A DNA stretch of 64,000 nt from Desulfobacca acetoxidans DSM 11109 (GTDB lineage: Bacteria > Desulfobacterota > Desulfobaccia > Desulfobaccales > Desulfobaccaceae): the NCBI RefSeq assembly GCF_000195295.1, contig NC_015388.1, positions 1,302,001 to 1,366,000 of the forward strand. The letters are read 5' to 3'. The translations under genes were made by a program, and so were the position numbers. This document shows positions 7,920 through 15,647 of the stretch, one piece after another; position 1 is the first letter of the stretch, and each line of letters begins with the position of its first letter. Under the pieces are notes generated by a model that made no database searches, had not been told where the DNA came from, and saw only the letters and a list, made by a program, of their open reading frames with translations.

Positions 7920-10406
7920 ATGAAATTTAATCAACTGTTCAGGTACTGGCTTCTCCAGATTTTCCTTCCGGGTAGATTTCTGCGCTATAAGTATCGATTG
8001 TTCCAGGAACTATTGCATCGAGACCAGAGATGTCTGGAACTGCTTACGGCGCTCGAAGAGATTCTGCATAAACAGAAATCGGTTGACTGGGCCCGGATCG
8101 AAAAGCTGGTGCGGGAGTTGATTACGGCAACCAGGAACCTGATCCGATCTCTGGCGGCTATGCATCCCACCGCTTATGACCAGCTCGAGGAACAGCTTGG
8201 TTTTTTAAATGCCGTTTTAGACGGCATCGTGACCCTACCGGAAAATGATTCCACCCCACCGTACACCGTTTCTTTAGGGATGCCGGGGCTGGAACCGGCC
8301 CTGGTGGGGGGCAAGGCTCATGCCCTGAACCGCATAGCCTTGGAAGCCGGACTGCCAATGCCGGAAGGGTTCATTATTACCACCAAGGCCTTTCAGCTTT
8401 TTCTGCAGCACAACCGCCTTCGCCCCCGCCTCAACGAACTCTTGGCCGAGGTTGATCCTCAGAATTGGGAGCAGCTAACGCAGCTATCCGAGAAAATCAT
8501 GTCCCTGGTGGAAAACGGGGAAGTCCCCGCGGTAGTGGGAGAAGAAATTGCCTGCCGGGTAGAGGAGTATCACCGGCGGGGACTAGATGGCCCCTGGTGT
8601 CTGCGAAGCAGCGCCCTGAGTGAGGATGGTGAGGCCTCTTTTGCCGGCCAGTATCTCAGCGTATTGCAGGTGGCCGATCAGGACATCCTGACGGTGTATA
8701 AAGGGGTTCTAGCAAGCAAGTATTCGCCCCGAGCCCTGGCGTATCGCCTCCACTGTGGGTTGGCCGATCAGGATACTCCCATGGCGGTCATCTTTCTTGA
8801 AATGATCGATGCTGTTACAGGTGGGGTGATGTACACCCAGACCCCGGAGTTGGTGCATGAAGCAGATGCTCCGCTGGCCGTCTACGCCGTCTGCGGTTTA
8901 GGCCGGCAGCTAGTCGATGGCCGCGCCGAACCGGAGATTTTTTATCTAACCAGGGAAGCAGCGCCACGTCCTTTGGAGTTCGGCAACGAACCGAGATCAT
9001 GTTTATCTTCAGCCACAGCCGTGCTCTTAGCTCAATGGGGCATGATGCTTGAAACCATGTTTGGCCGTCCCCAGGATATCGAATGGTGTCAGGATAAGGT
9101 TGGCAACTGCTATATTCTTCAATCCCGGCCTTTAAAAATTGAATCGTCCCACCCGGGCGCAACGGTGACCGGGAAAGAGTTGATCCCGCCCGACAGTCCC
9201 ATTCTCTTGGAGGGAGGGGTGACGGCCAGCTCCGGTGTTGCGGCGGGCGAGGTTTACGTCATCCGGAATGAGACTGACCTGGGCCGGGTTCCGGAAGGAG
9301 CCGTATTGGCAGCCCCCATCCTTTCACCCTCTTTCGTAGGTATCATCGGTCGGCTCAGAGCAGTGGTGGCGCACAGCGGCAGCCAGGCCAGTCATTTTGC
9401 CTCGGTAGCGCGAGAATTCGGACTGCCCGTCATTGCCGGGGCTTCAGAGGCTATCAAACGCCTTGCTTCCGGTATGAGCGTCATCGTGGACGCCGACCAC
9501 TGCCGGGTTTACCAAGGAAGTATTGCTACTCTCACACCAAGGCCGGCTACACCGTTCACTTCGCGCCAATCTCCTTTTTTCTCGCGACTGCATCGGATTA
9601 TGAAATTTATTTCACCCTTACGTCTGATCGATCCTACCTCTCCTGATTTTGCCCCCCAGAACTGCCAGAGCATACACGATCTGGTTCGATTTGCGCACGA
9701 GAAGGGTATGGCCGAAATGTTCTTTCTCACGGGCCGCAGCGGTCGCGGTCTGGGCCGGGCTCGGCGGCTGGATGCCGCTCTCCCTTTTACGCTGTATGTC
9801 CTTGATCTGGATGAGAGCATCTCCCCAGCGGCCAAAGGCCGAAAATCAGTTGCCCTCGAGTTCATTGCTTCCCGACCTCTGCACGCCTGTCTGCAAGGCC
9901 TTACCCATCCCGAGGTGGTCTGGCGACAAGGTCTGGTCTATCTTGATTGGGAGGAGTTAGACCGCGTCAGCGCCGGCATCGTAAACCTGAAATCCGCCGC
10001 CTTAGCCAGCTACGCCTTGGTTGGCAGACATTATCTCCATCTGGTGCTGCGCTTCGGCTACCATTTTGCCGTCCTGGATTGCCTTTGTGGAGGAAATCCC
10101 GAGGCCAACTACATCGCCTTTCGCTTTAAGGGCGGCGGGGGCAACTACGAGAACCGGCTTTTGCGGGTGCAATTAATCCAGGAAGTTTTGACCTGGGCCG
10201 GCTTCAAGGTCATCACCGAGGGAGATCTCCTCGAGGCCCGATTCGAGCGCCGCCATGCCGAGACGGTCCTCTCCCGCCTGACGCTTTTAGGCATCCTGCA
10301 GGGAAAGACCCAATTGTTGGATATTTCCTTGAATGATGATGATCAGGTCGTTGCCCTGGTGAGTTCGTTGAAAGAGAAGTTTGCCGACTATGTTGGCGAC
10401 GGCTGA
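7920..10406 (+). CDS. PEP-synthase/PPDK-like protein with unusual C-terminus
   Basis: This 828-residue protein has a helical N-terminal extension (1-115), a pyruvate/PEP-binding ATP-grasp domain (about 118-405, with VGGKAHALNRIALEAGLPMPEGF and the LRSSALSEDGEASFAGQY loop), and a swivelling phosphohistidine domain (about 425-510) whose His492 lies in HSGSQASHFASVAREFGLP. In PEP synthase and PPDK a PEP-binding TIM barrel with a catalytic Cys follows; here residues 550-828 are something else, with no such barrel motif and a GNPEANYIAFRFKGGGG segment. A single-turnover phosphotransferase or a regulatory protein is possible. The gene starts 143 bases after the response regulator and may belong to the same signalling unit. 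Confidence 0.75.
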   Translation: MKFNQLFRYWLLQIFLPGRFLRYKYRLFQELLHRDQRCLELLTALEEILHKQKSVDWARIEKLVRELITATRNLIRSLAAMHPTAYDQLEEQLGFLNAVLDGIVTLPENDSTPPYTVSLGMPGLEPALVGGKAHALNRIALEAGLPMPEGFIITTKAFQLFLQHNRLRPRLNELLAEVDPQNWEQLTQLSEKIMSLVENGEVPAVVGEEIACRVEEYHRRGLDGPWCLRSSALSEDGEASFAGQYLSVLQVADQDILTVYKGVLASKYSPRALAYRLHCGLADQDTPMAVIFLEMIDAVTGGVMYTQTPELVHEADAPLAVYAVCGLGRQLVDGRAEPEIFYLTREAAPRPLEFGNEPRSCLSSATAVLLAQWGMMLETMFGRPQDIEWCQDKVGNCYILQSRPLKIESSHPGATVTGKELIPPDSPILLEGGVTASSGVAAGEVYVIRNETDLGRVPEGAVLAAPILSPSFVGIIGRLRAVVAHSGSQASHFASVAREFGLPVIAGASEAIKRLASGMSVIVDADHCRVYQGSIATLTPRPATPFTSRQSPFFSRLHRIMKFISPLRLIDPTSPDFAPQNCQSIHDLVRFAHEKGMAEMFFLTGRSGRGLGRARRLDAALPFTLYVLDLDESISPAAKGRKSVALEFIASRPLHACLQGLTHPEVVWRQGLVYLDWEELDRVSAGIVNLKSAALASYALVGRHYLHLVLRFGYHFAVLDCLCGGNPEANYIAFRFKGGGGNYENRLLRVQLIQEVLTWAGFKVITEGDLLEARFERRHAETVLSRLTLLGILQGKTQLLDISLNDDDQVVALVSSLKEKFADYVGDG

Positions 10407-10505
10407 TGGTTTAGCTTCAAAAGAAATTTTCCTGACCGGTGGTATTTCCCATAATCGGACATATGTTAATAATAGAACGACCTGAAAGCGGCGCGGCAGG
10501 CTCTC

Positions 10506-10817
10506 TTGATCCAGGTGGACGGGGAAGGCCAAGTCGATTTTCGGGTAAATACCAAAGAGGATATCAAAATGATCGATCCCTATGGCTTTGGCTTGGATTT
10601 TGTCGGCCAGACAACCATAAAACCCATTACCGCGGTATTGGCGCATCCCTTGCACGGGCGCCTGGTGGAGACGATAATGTTAATGGTTAACCACTTAATT
10701 TCTTATGAAGGCTCTCAATATGTTCTCAGTTGGAGGAACAGCAATATAGCTTATTATAAGCCGGCGGTCACAGAAAAGAAAAAGCAGATGGACTTTGATG
10801 AATACCTGGATGAATAG
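10506..10817 (+). CDS. small hypothetical protein, start uncertain
   Basis: A 103-codon frame opens at a TTG (10506) and reads IQVDGEGQVDFRVNTKEDIKMIDPYGFGLDFVGQ before ending at 10817. The open frame reaches back to 10476 without an ATG or GTG, and there is no strong ribosome binding site, so the start is doubtful; a nearby ATG at 10463 is in another frame. An intrinsic-terminator-like hairpin follows the stop, which supports transcription in this direction. The family was not recognised. Confidence 0.45.
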   Translation: MIQVDGEGQVDFRVNTKEDIKMIDPYGFGLDFVGQTTIKPITAVLAHPLHGRLVETIMLMVNHLISYEGSQYVLSWRNSNIAYYKPAVTEKKKQMDFDEYLDE

Positions 10818-10842
10818 CTAGAGCCGGCGCTTGCTATATCTT

Positions 10843-10873
10843 AGGGCGGACAAGGGCCGCCCTTAGGCTTTTT
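10843..10873 (+). terminator. intrinsic terminator after the small hypothetical gene
   Basis: The stem AGGGCGG (10843-10849) and CCGCCCT (10857-10863) encloses a 7-base loop and is followed by a short T-run (ctttttagg). It lies between two convergent genes. The T-run is short, so efficiency is uncertain. Confidence 0.55.
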
Positions 10874-11948
10874 AGGGATGAAGCGCCTGTGACAGGAACG
10901 GTAGCACCTTGGTATGCAGGCGCTCTGCCAGACGGTTGAAGTGATCGCCGTCGTATTCTTCGTAACTGTGAGGAATGCCGAGTTTTTTCAGGGATTGGCT
11001 GAAAAGACGGGTTTGGGGGAGCATACGGTCGGCAGTTCCTATGTCGAAGGCGATCTTGAGTTGGGCCAGATTTTCCTTTAAAAGCGGCAACTGTGAGTAT
11101 GGATCACTCTTAAGCCAGGTCTTCCAAATGGCGGCATCGAACACCGGTTGGCCAGATTCTTCCTTGAACGGCAGGTCAAAGAGGAACGGAGGTTTGTTGG
11201 GGTTGGGGGCAATAGCGGCGCCGGCGGCAATAATCACCTGATCCCGCCAGGACAGGCCAGGGAACTGGTCCCGGCTGGTGAGTTTCAGAACGGTGAGCAG
11301 ATTGGCCTTCTGCAGATTCAAGAAATGCTCCTCAAAGACCAGACAGGCCGGAGAGAGTCCATAGACGGCCCGAAAGGTTTCGGGATGCCGCATAGTTAGC
11401 AGCAGGGCGCCGTAACCGCCCATAGAGTGCCCGGCCAAGGCCCGGGCAGAGGCCTGCGGGATAGTGCGATAAGTGCTGTCAACGTGCCGCACGAGATCCT
11501 GGCAGACGAAATCCTCCCAGCGGCCGGTTACCGCAGAGTTCAGATAGAAGCTTCCCTTGTAGGCATTGTCGCCGTCCGGCATGACTATAATCAAGGGTTG
11601 TATGTTACCCTGGCGGATGAGATCATCGGCCATTTCCTGGAGCCGGATAGGCCGTTTCGGCCGGTCCGAGCTGGTCCAAAACCGATGTTTACCGCCGAAC
11701 CCATGCAAGAGATAGAGTACCGGGAAGTGCCGTGGCGGTTCACTATCGTATTGGGGGGGCAGGTAGACGGTCACCGCTCGCTGGGCCGGGTCGCCCAAGA
11801 GGTTTTTGGCCAATGCCGGGCTGGACACTGCATCAGCTACCAGCCGCCCGGACTGCGCCTGGGCCGGGAGTGAAGCCGCGGAAAGGAGCTGAATTAGTAA
11901 GGTAATAATGATCAAAAGCAGGGATGATTTACGCAATCGCATGATCAA
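10872..11948 (-). CDS. secreted alpha/beta-hydrolase esterase
   Basis: This 358-residue protein has an N-terminal signal segment (about 8-32) and an alpha/beta-hydrolase fold of the putative esterase / antigen-85 / S-formylglutathione-hydrolase type. The nucleophile elbow is GHSMGG with Ser175; the oxyanion region is LYLLHGFGG (79-86); a likely acid lies in DIGTADRMLP and the catalytic His in DGDHFNRLAER. Such enzymes cleave carboxylic esters, often of sugars or acyl chains; the substrate cannot be told from the sequence. It stands alone, convergent with the small hypothetical gene. Confidence 0.8.
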   Translation of the reverse strand: MIMRLRKSSLLLIIITLLIQLLSAASLPAQAQSGRLVADAVSSPALAKNLLGDPAQRAVTVYLPPQYDSEPPRHFPVLYLLHGFGGKHRFWTSSDRPKRPIRLQEMADDLIRQGNIQPLIIVMPDGDNAYKGSFYLNSAVTGRWEDFVCQDLVRHVDSTYRTIPQASARALAGHSMGGYGALLLTMRHPETFRAVYGLSPACLVFEEHFLNLQKANLLTVLKLTSRDQFPGLSWRDQVIIAAGAAIAPNPNKPPFLFDLPFKEESGQPVFDAAIWKTWLKSDPYSQLPLLKENLAQLKIAFDIGTADRMLPQTRLFSQSLKKLGIPHSYEEYDGDHFNRLAERLHTKVLPFLSQALHP

Positions 11949-12167
11949 CCTCCTGAGTGGAGTGTGGCGGCGGCTCCGGGCCTTGACGGTTTGGCCGCCG
12001 CAGGATGGGATGTCCGGAGTTTACGATATCTGTCCATTAAAGATTGTGACTAGAGCAGGTCTTTTGTCAACGGATATCTCAGGTGGATTGGATTTTTGGA
12101 ATCTTTGAAGAAGCTGTGATACAATTCAGGTAATGTTTGGGCGCTGACCGATCATGAGGAGAACGTC

Positions 12168-12611
12168 ATGAGTTGGGAGACCTATCGACATCGGACTGAG
12201 GTGCGGGTGCGTTTCGGCGATACCGATCCATACGGCATCGTTTACTTTGTCAGCTATTTCCGCTATTGTCACCAGGCCATCGAAGAATTCCTGCGCTCTC
12301 TCGAATTGCTTCCGGAGGAGACTTTCCGGAACGTGCCAGAAGGCTTCGGCCTGCCGATAGTGGAGGCCCACGGGAAATTCCTGCGGCCGACGCGCTATGG
12401 CGATCTAGTCGAGATCGATACCAGGATTCAGGAGCTACGCCGCAAAGCAATCATCTTTCATTTTGATTTTTTCCTGGCCGGGAAATCAGACCTGATAGCG
12501 GAAGGAACAGCCACTATGGTCGCCATCAGCCCGCAATGGCGAGCCATTCCGTTGCCGGAACGGATACAGACCCGGCTTTCCCGGGCCGGGGGGAAAGTCG
12601 AAAAGGCTTGA
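12168..12611 (+). CDS. YbgC/4HBT-family acyl-CoA thioesterase
   Basis: This 147-residue protein has the hot-dog fold signature of 4-hydroxybenzoyl-CoA thioesterases: VRFGDTDPYGIVYFVSYFRY, with the likely catalytic Asp20 and the following G-I-V-Y segment, and later EAHGKFLRPTRYGD and a beta-rich C-terminal half. It hydrolyses an acyl-CoA to free acid and CoA in the cytoplasm; YbgC-type members act on short chains, some others on aryl-CoA. GAGGAG precedes the start. It is followed by a membrane protein gene 55 bases later on the same strand. Confidence 0.85.
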   Translation: MSWETYRHRTEVRVRFGDTDPYGIVYFVSYFRYCHQAIEEFLRSLELLPEETFRNVPEGFGLPIVEAHGKFLRPTRYGDLVEIDTRIQELRRKAIIFHFDFFLAGKSDLIAEGTATMVAISPQWRAIPLPERIQTRLSRAGGKVEKA

Positions 12612-12666
12612 CCGGCAGGGGCTTTCTTGATACATTTTTGCTGAATTCATGTGCGTGGAGCTAAGT

Positions 12667-13404
12667 ATGCCCAAAATCGCTGATTATTTTACCAAAAGCG
12701 ATCGCAAAAAACTGTTCTTCGACTACCTCAAGCTCATCGGCATCCTGGAGATCGTGATTTTTATCGTAGTGGCGCTCTGGGCCACGGATGATAAATACCA
12801 TCGGGTTTACACTCCCTTCCCCTGGCGGCAATATCTGTTTGTTGCCTTCGCCTTTCCCGTCATGTTCACTTTTCTTATGGGAGTGGTCATCACCGGCTTC
12901 AATTATTTTATGGGTGCCGATGACCAGGAGGCCGAAGCCGGCGAAGCACCTGCAAGGGACCGTTTTTCCACTATCCTCAGCCAGATGCGGCGTCTGCCCT
13001 ACCTTGTCCTGCTCTTCCTCCTGCTGGTGACGATGCTGGGCCTGTACAACATGAATCACATCATGGCCTGGGTGAGTTCTTTGGGTCAACAGACCTTTAA
13101 GTTTCTCAGCTACGCCGTCGCAGTGTTCGGCGCCCTGGTGGCCCTATATTTAGTGTTCTTTATGTTTTACAAATATCGTTTGAACAAAAAGCACATGCAA
13201 TATCAATATTATACTGATATATCAAACAAGTATGGGCTGATCATCCTGGAAGACCAGACCGTGTTGCACAAAAATGGCGACCTCCTGGTTCAGGGTAACC
13301 GGCGTTTCCGGCGGGCTCGCCAGGTAGGAAAACTTCCCCCCCAGACGCAGCTGCTCCAACCCCAGTCTGGAATGGATGAGAACCTGCCGATGTTGAAAGA
13401 GTAG
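12667..13404 (+). CDS. four-helix membrane protein of unknown function
   Basis: The ATG at 12667 (MPKIADYF) is preferred over an in-frame ATG at 12649 because GGAG sits 6 bases before it. The 245-residue protein has four membrane segments (about 22-37, 54-80, 110-130 and 148-172), a charged loop after the second segment rich in E and A, and a cytoplasmic-looking C-terminal tail (about 175-245). The family was not recognised. It lies between the thioesterase and the nucleosidase genes, and nothing in the sequence shows a shared role. Confidence 0.65.
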   Translation: MPKIADYFTKSDRKKLFFDYLKLIGILEIVIFIVVALWATDDKYHRVYTPFPWRQYLFVAFAFPVMFTFLMGVVITGFNYFMGADDQEAEAGEAPARDRFSTILSQMRRLPYLVLLFLLLVTMLGLYNMNHIMAWVSSLGQQTFKFLSYAVAVFGALVALYLVFFMFYKYRLNKKHMQYQYYTDISNKYGLIILEDQTVLHKNGDLLVQGNRRFRRARQVGKLPPQTQLLQPQSGMDENLPMLKE

Positions 13405-13547
13405 GGGGCATTTTTAGAGTTCCAGATCGAAAGACCTGATATTTAAGCTATTTTAAAGAGCAGGCCATCGATTTAAGACCTGACCAGATAATAAACCCTG
13501 CAGCAGCGGGGTTTTTTTTCGGAGGCAAGGCGATCGTTCGCATAGTC

Positions 13548-14294
13548 TTGATGGCGGCAGTTCGAGAGGAATTGCAGCCGCTCTGGCGTAGAAATCGACC
13601 CCGGCGGATAGAATTCGGCAAGGCCCCAGCCTGGATTCTGACGAAAGGCAATTATGAGTGTGTCGCCGTTCTGTCCGGTATGGGCAGAGAACGGGCCCGG
13701 AGGTGGACCGAGCGGGCCATTGCCGCATTTGCCCCCGATTGTCTGCTGACGGCAGGATTTGGAGGCGCCCTGAACCCATCTTTGCCGCCGGGTGCGGTGG
13801 TGTTGGCCGCCGAGTTCTGGCAATTAGAACCCCGGGAAGGCGCCCTCAATCGTCTGGAGCCGATCCTGGCCGGGCCTCCGGCGGCATTGGTAGGTTATTT
13901 GCGGGAAAAGGGGATTAACGCCTACGAAGGCGTCAGCATCACAACCCCGGCGATCATGCCAAAAGCCTCGCTCCCCCTCCAAATAACCCGATTGCCCCTG
14001 CCCGTGGTTGATCTGGAGACGGCCGCAGTGGCGTTGGCGGCCCAGGCGCACCGCCTGCCATTGGTAGGAGTGCGGGCGATCACTGATACCGGCAGCGAGG
14101 AGATTGCCCCCTTTCTGGCCGACCTCATCAATACCCAAGGCATCGTCACGATATCTTCGCTCATCCAGGCAGTCAGGCAACGTCCCCAACGCCTGGGTTA
14201 TCTCGGGCATCTGTGGCGCCGCTCCCGTCTGGCTGGCCGACAGTTGGGCAGGGCCTTGAATCTCATACTGGATTATATAGATTTTCATGTTTAA
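13548..14294 (+). CDS. purine nucleosidase/phosphorylase-like enzyme (MtnN/HpnG/MqnB type)
   Basis: This 248-residue protein belongs to the PNP/UDP nucleosidase superfamily: SGMGRERARRWTERAI, LLTAGFGGAL, VVDLETAAVALAA with the substrate-binding Glu, and VRAITDTGSEE with the catalytic Asp. Close relatives include MTA/SAH nucleosidase, futalosine hydrolase (MqnB) and the hopanoid enzyme HpnG; the neighbouring carotenoid and IspH-UbiA genes favour an isoprenoid or quinone role, but this is inference. The start is unclear. The frame is open upstream, and translation of 13527-13550 (KAIVRIVL) looks like the missing first beta strand, yet no ATG, GTG or TTG lies there; TTG 13548 or ATG 13551 are the only usable starts and have no ribosome binding site. 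Confidence 0.72.
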   Translation: MMAAVREELQPLWRRNRPRRIEFGKAPAWILTKGNYECVAVLSGMGRERARRWTERAIAAFAPDCLLTAGFGGALNPSLPPGAVVLAAEFWQLEPREGALNRLEPILAGPPAALVGYLREKGINAYEGVSITTPAIMPKASLPLQITRLPLPVVDLETAAVALAAQAHRLPLVGVRAITDTGSEEIAPFLADLINTQGIVTISSLIQAVRQRPQRLGYLGHLWRRSRLAGRQLGRALNLILDYIDFHV

Positions 14295-14297
14295 TAA

Positions 14298-14390
14298 GTC
14301 ACAGCGAAGCATGAAAACAGAACCGTGGCGGCTGCTCACAATAATGCTTTTGCTGCTCACCGCCCACTGCCCACTGTTTTTATAAAAGTT
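14298..14390 (+). repeat. family A dispersed repeat, single copy
   Basis: This copy starts four bases after the nucleosidase stop: a partial head (acagcgaagcatgaaaacag), the shared core GTGGCGGCTGCTCACAATAATG, a degenerate heptamer stretch and the closing CTGTTTTTATAAAAGT. It matches the units of the 39.3-39.75 kb array in the same orientation. Confidence 0.8.
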
Positions 14391-14472
14391 CGCAGTAATT
14401 TAGTTTTTCATGGGACGGGGGCTTAATGGCACATAATGAGAAATGAGCCTGCTGGACGGCGCCGACCCTGCT

Positions 14473-15282
14473 CTAGTTCGCTTTGAACCCTGGGTGACAG
14501 CGCACTAGTATTGCAAGAGTGGTGAACGGCAGGTAAATAAAAAGCCCTACCAGTCCCAAGAGGGTCTCTCCGATATAAAATGTCAGGATCAGGTTAAACA
14601 GCAGAATTCCAAGATACAGCCCGGCGCCCAGATAGCCATCATTGGTGGACCGGCTTTGCCCCCAGGACAGCCACGGAAACGGCACAGACCAGTGGCTGAG
14701 GCGTTGGAGGACCGCGACCATCACCAACCCGACGACAAACCAGCCGACAAAATTGCTCAAGGGGATGCCAAAATAAATGCCCGCTTCCGGATACCCGTAG
14801 ATCTGCCCCAGAAACCAGCGATAGCCGCGCAGCGCCAATGGATCGATGATGATATCCAGGGTTACAAAGAGCACCACCGCCAAAAGCAGGGTTGCCAGAT
14901 TATACCTGCCGGTGTTGACGGGATGTCCCGAGACGGGCGAACGTGGTAGGGGGGCCAGCAAAAACAAAGCCAGGCTGTAACTGGCGTAAGATAGGAAGAC
15001 GTATGACAGGGAGTCCATCAAGGGCACTCCCAGAACCCAGAGTTCCTGGCTGTGAGTCGCCGGAATATACATATATAACCCGTACGGAATGCCGGTGTGA
15101 ATAGAGCAGAATTCCGACGTCCAGGCAATGCCGTAGCCGAGAAGCAGGTACAGCAGAGTCGGCCCGAGACCCAGATGGCGCGTGGCCAGACAGAGATAGG
15201 CCGCCAGAAAAATAAAGACGTAAGGTCGCAGGAATAATGTACCCCAGAGCAGGCTTACAAAAGAAGGAGTGGACTCAGACAT
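14473..15282 (-). CDS. carotenoid biosynthesis protein, CruF-like (DUF422)
   Basis: This 269-residue protein has seven or so membrane segments. The CruF/DUF422 pattern is visible as PYGLYMYIPATHSQELWVLG, VPLMDSLSYVFLSYASY, then IIIDPLALRGYRWFLGQIYGYPEAGIYFGIPLSNFVGW. Family members hydrate the ends of linear carotenoids (C-1',2' hydratase, or bisanhydrobacterioruberin hydratase in haloarchaea). No phytoene synthase or desaturase gene is in the window, so its substrate is open. It is convergent with the nucleosidase gene and divergent from the ispH fusion gene, with repeats on both sides. Confidence 0.78.
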   Translation of the reverse strand: MSESTPSFVSLLWGTLFLRPYVFIFLAAYLCLATRHLGLGPTLLYLLLGYGIAWTSEFCSIHTGIPYGLYMYIPATHSQELWVLGVPLMDSLSYVFLSYASYSLALFLLAPLPRSPVSGHPVNTGRYNLATLLLAVVLFVTLDIIIDPLALRGYRWFLGQIYGYPEAGIYFGIPLSNFVGWFVVGLVMVAVLQRLSHWSVPFPWLSWGQSRSTNDGYLGAGLYLGILLFNLILTFYIGETLLGLVGLFIYLPFTTLAILVRCHPGFKAN

Positions 15283-15433
15283 CTAAACCTCTGTAGAAAT
15301 AACCGACGGTTCCTGACAGATTAGCAAGCGGTTTGCGTTAAGCTTGCTGTCGGCGATGATATCTTGACGGGATAGGAAAAACTTGTCAAGCTATTCAGGG
15401 CCGTTGATTTAAAAATTCCGGTGGTAGACCCTG

Positions 15434-15590
15434 ACACTTATATAAAAACAGTGAGCCGTGAGCCGTGAGCCGTGAGCCGCAAAAACATTATTGTGAGCAG
15501 CCGCCACGATTCTGTTTTTATGCTTCGTTGTGTTCGGCAGAACATGTGCACTTATATAAAAACAGTGAGCCGTGAGCAGGAAAAGCAATT
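15434..15590 (-). repeat. family A repeat, one full and one partial unit
   Basis: In inverted orientation this holds a full unit (ends near 15434 and 15552) and the first 40 bases of a second one. Four tandem GTGAGCC heptamers lie at 15451-15479, followed by the core (reverse complement of GTGGCGGCTGCTCACAATAATG) and the GCTTCGTTGTGTT head. The 365-base gap between the CruF-like and ispH genes contains nothing else recognisable apart from the ispH leader. Confidence 0.8.
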
Positions 15591-15647
15591 ACTATTACTG
15601 TAGTATTCTAACCAAAAACCAGAAACCTACCAGAGGAGTTCACTTCC

